Shown one piece after another: positions 5,870-7,075 of a stretch of 7,075 nucleotides of DNA. Under the pieces are notes generated by a model, which searched no databases, was not told where the DNA came from, and saw nothing but the letters and a program-made list of their open reading frames with translations. A program made the position numbers and the translations under genes. The stretch is from positions 1 through 7,075 of the forward strand of contig CAKPMY010000020.1 in the NCBI GenBank assembly GCA_934168245.1, given 5' to 3'. Positions within the stretch are counted from its first letter, which is position 1. Each line of letters opens with the position of its first letter. This DNA comes from an uncultured Bacilli bacterium (lineage in GTDB: Bacteria > Bacillota_I > Bacilli_A > RF39 > UBA660).

Positions 5870-6925
5870 TTACTTATAGTTATTTATGATATTTATAATG
5901 GCTTTACCATACATTTCTATTTTTTTAGATGCAAAACCAGGTACTTTTTTTAACTCTTCTAAATTATTTGGCATAAGAGCTAGTATTTCTTCTAGAGTTG
6001 AGTCACTATAAATAAAATATGGTTTATAATTTAATTCTTTAGCTTTTTGTAGACGATATTTTTTTAGAGCTGCTCTAATACTTTCCTTGTTTACTGATGT
6101 GTTATTTTGTTTATTTGAGTCATTATGATTTTGGTTGCTAGATTTAGGATAATTATTTTCATTTGACTGAGTATTTTCTTCTAAGTCTATTTTTAATAAT
6201 GACTTTTCTATATTCATTTCTAGATAAGCATCTGCTGATGCCTTTATATCTTTTTCAAATCTAAATGGTTCTCTTTTTGCTTCTAGTCTTTTTAGACATT
6301 CAATTATTTGGTCGGCTTTTACTAATCTTTCTTTTACTTCTCTTGGAGCATATTTATCATTTATAATTGTTTTAGGATTAGCCATTACAACAATATAGTC
6401 ATGAAAACTATTAAAGCTTTTTTCAAAATTTAGTTTATATAGAAATTTAGCGTTATCATAATTTTCTTCTTTTATTATTTCTATGTGACGTTTACTTTGA
6501 GTAATGGGATTATAAACACCTTCTACTACTTTTCTATTATTTTTAATATATTTTCTTACAAAGTCACCTTTACTGTTTATAGTTATATTACCAAGATAGT
6601 TTTTACATTCAATAAAATAAGTACATCTAGCAGTTATTACTACAAAGTCTATTTGAGCACTTTTACCATTATATTCAAAATTAATATTATGAAGAATATA
6701 CATACCTATTCCAGAATGTTCTAGTTCATATAAGACTTGTTTTTCTCCTTCTAGACCGTATTCAAATAGTTTTACTTTTTTTTCTAGATCTTTGTTGGGA
6801 TGAGATTTTAAATATTCTTTTACTTTGTCTAGTTCTTTTTTGGTAGTAGTGTCTTCTTTATATAAAACTTGTTTTTTAAATCTATACATAGTATCGTCTA
6901 TGATTTTATCTATTATATCAAACAT
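5870..6925 (-). CDS. NERD nuclease-domain protein with C-terminal HRDC domain
   Basis: A 351-residue soluble protein in three parts. Residues 1-50 are charged and helical. Residues 55-170 form a NERD (nuclease-related) domain of the PD-(D/E)xK fold: GLEGEKQVLYEL with Glu61, AQIDFVVIT with Asp93, YFIECKNY with Glu106 and Lys108, and a following Gln143 in ITQSKRH. The complete acidic/Lys set suggests an active metal-dependent nuclease. A region to about 245 continues the domain, then an Asn/Gln/Ser-rich linker (250-280). Residues 284-350 form an HRDC domain (helicase and RNase D C-terminal, a nucleic-acid-binding helical bundle) ending LKKVPGFASKKIEMYGKAI. NERD proteins are often DNA-processing or defence-associated, and some are reported with HRDC or helicase domains; here no helicase is attached. 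The ATG follows GGTGAT with a 4-base gap. It is first in the group with the FNT gene. Its substrate and role are unknown. Confidence 0.85.
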   Translation of the reverse strand: MFDIIDKIIDDTMYRFKKQVLYKEDTTTKKELDKVKEYLKSHPNKDLEKKVKLFEYGLEGEKQVLYELEHSGIGMYILHNINFEYNGKSAQIDFVVITARCTYFIECKNYLGNITINSKGDFVRKYIKNNRKVVEGVYNPITQSKRHIEIIKEENYDNAKFLYKLNFEKSFNSFHDYIVVMANPKTIINDKYAPREVKERLVKADQIIECLKRLEAKREPFRFEKDIKASADAYLEMNIEKSLLKIDLEENTQSNENNYPKSSNQNHNDSNKQNNTSVNKESIRAALKKYRLQKAKELNYKPYFIYSDSTLEEILALMPNNLEELKKVPGFASKKIEMYGKAIINIINNYK

Positions 6926-6940
6926 ATTATCACCTACTAT

Positions 6941-6970
6941 ATTGTATCATGTGATAAGACTATTAGTAAA
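6941..6970 (-). promoter_or_regulatory. Promoter of the NERD-HRDC gene
   Basis: On the minus strand TACAAT (6946-6941) preceded by TGA (6949-6947) is an extended -10, and TTTACT (6970-6965) is a 4/6 -35 with an 18-base spacer. A T-run (minus strand of 6979-6987) lies just upstream. An inverted repeat TATCA-CA-TGATA (6945-6956) overlaps the -10 and could be an operator, though a five-base arm is weak evidence. Confidence 0.5.
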
Positions 6971-7008
6971 TGACGAGTAAAAAAAAAGAAATAAGTAATT
7001 TGTAGAGT

Positions 7009-7025
7009 TACAATTGATGTGAGAC
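7009..7025 (+). repeat. Right arm of inverted repeat, with -10-like TACAAT
   Basis: TGATGTGAGAC (7015-7025) is the exact inverted copy of 50-60. It follows TACAAT (7009-7014) directly on the plus strand and is followed by CTTTTATATATAAAAAATG. This could be the start of a rightward transcript for a gene beyond the window. No convincing -35 hexamer is visible and no gene starts inside the window. Confidence 0.35.
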
Positions 7026-7075
7026 CTTTTATATATAAAAAATGCGATAAGTCTAGTAAAATGTAATTATCAACA

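Noticed and set aside
6485..6724. Plus-strand 79-codon open frame
   Set aside because: It is antisense to the NERD domain and rich in Thr, Ser and Phe from the complementary AT-rich codons.
1..7075. The inverted 11-mers as ends of a transposon or genomic island
   Set aside because: The enclosed genes include rpsO and pnp in conserved order, there is no transposase or integrase, and no target-site duplication was seen.

Overview
The window is AT-rich chromosomal DNA (by eye roughly 30% G+C) from a low-GC Gram-positive bacterium. The rpsO-pnp-ylxY order is the one I know from Bacillus subtilis, which points to class Bacilli or a close uncultured relative. All eight Trp codons in the called proteins are TGG. 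Every stop is TAA except TAG in rpsO, and no called frame contains an internal TGA. Translation therefore follows the standard bacterial code, which argues against Mycoplasma proper. No mobile element, CRISPR array, tRNA or rRNA gene was seen.

Layout. Positions 1-124 are non-coding and hold a perfect 20-bp palindrome and one arm of a repeat that recurs inverted near the right end. Then, all on the minus strand and transcribed right to left: rpsO (ribosomal protein S15), pnp (polynucleotide phosphorylase) and a YlxY-like polysaccharide-deacetylase-fold membrane protein. This unit is driven by a recognisable promoter at 3613-3641 with a leader of about 78 nt. An intrinsic terminator lies between rpsO and pnp, so pnp must be expressed largely by read-through. 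A weaker hairpin follows pnp.

Positions 3642-3862 are non-coding and separate this unit from a divergent plus-strand CPBP intramembrane protease gene. That gene converges on three minus-strand genes: a NERD nuclease-domain protein fused to a C-terminal HRDC domain, a short FNT (formate/nitrite channel) protein, and a six-helix membrane protein resembling the VUT/YhhQ queuosine-precursor transporters. The convergent ends share one bidirectional terminator at 4559-4589, part of which encodes the C-terminus of the VUT-like protein.

Functionally, the left half is a conserved translation and RNA-decay module with an envelope protein attached by synteny. The right half is a loose set of accessory membrane proteins plus one DNA-processing protein. 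I see no clear new multi-gene system. The most notable points are the loss of catalytic residues in the YlxY-like protein, the NERD-HRDC fusion, the terminator and leader arrangement around rpsO and pnp, and a similar outward-facing element at both ends of the window.
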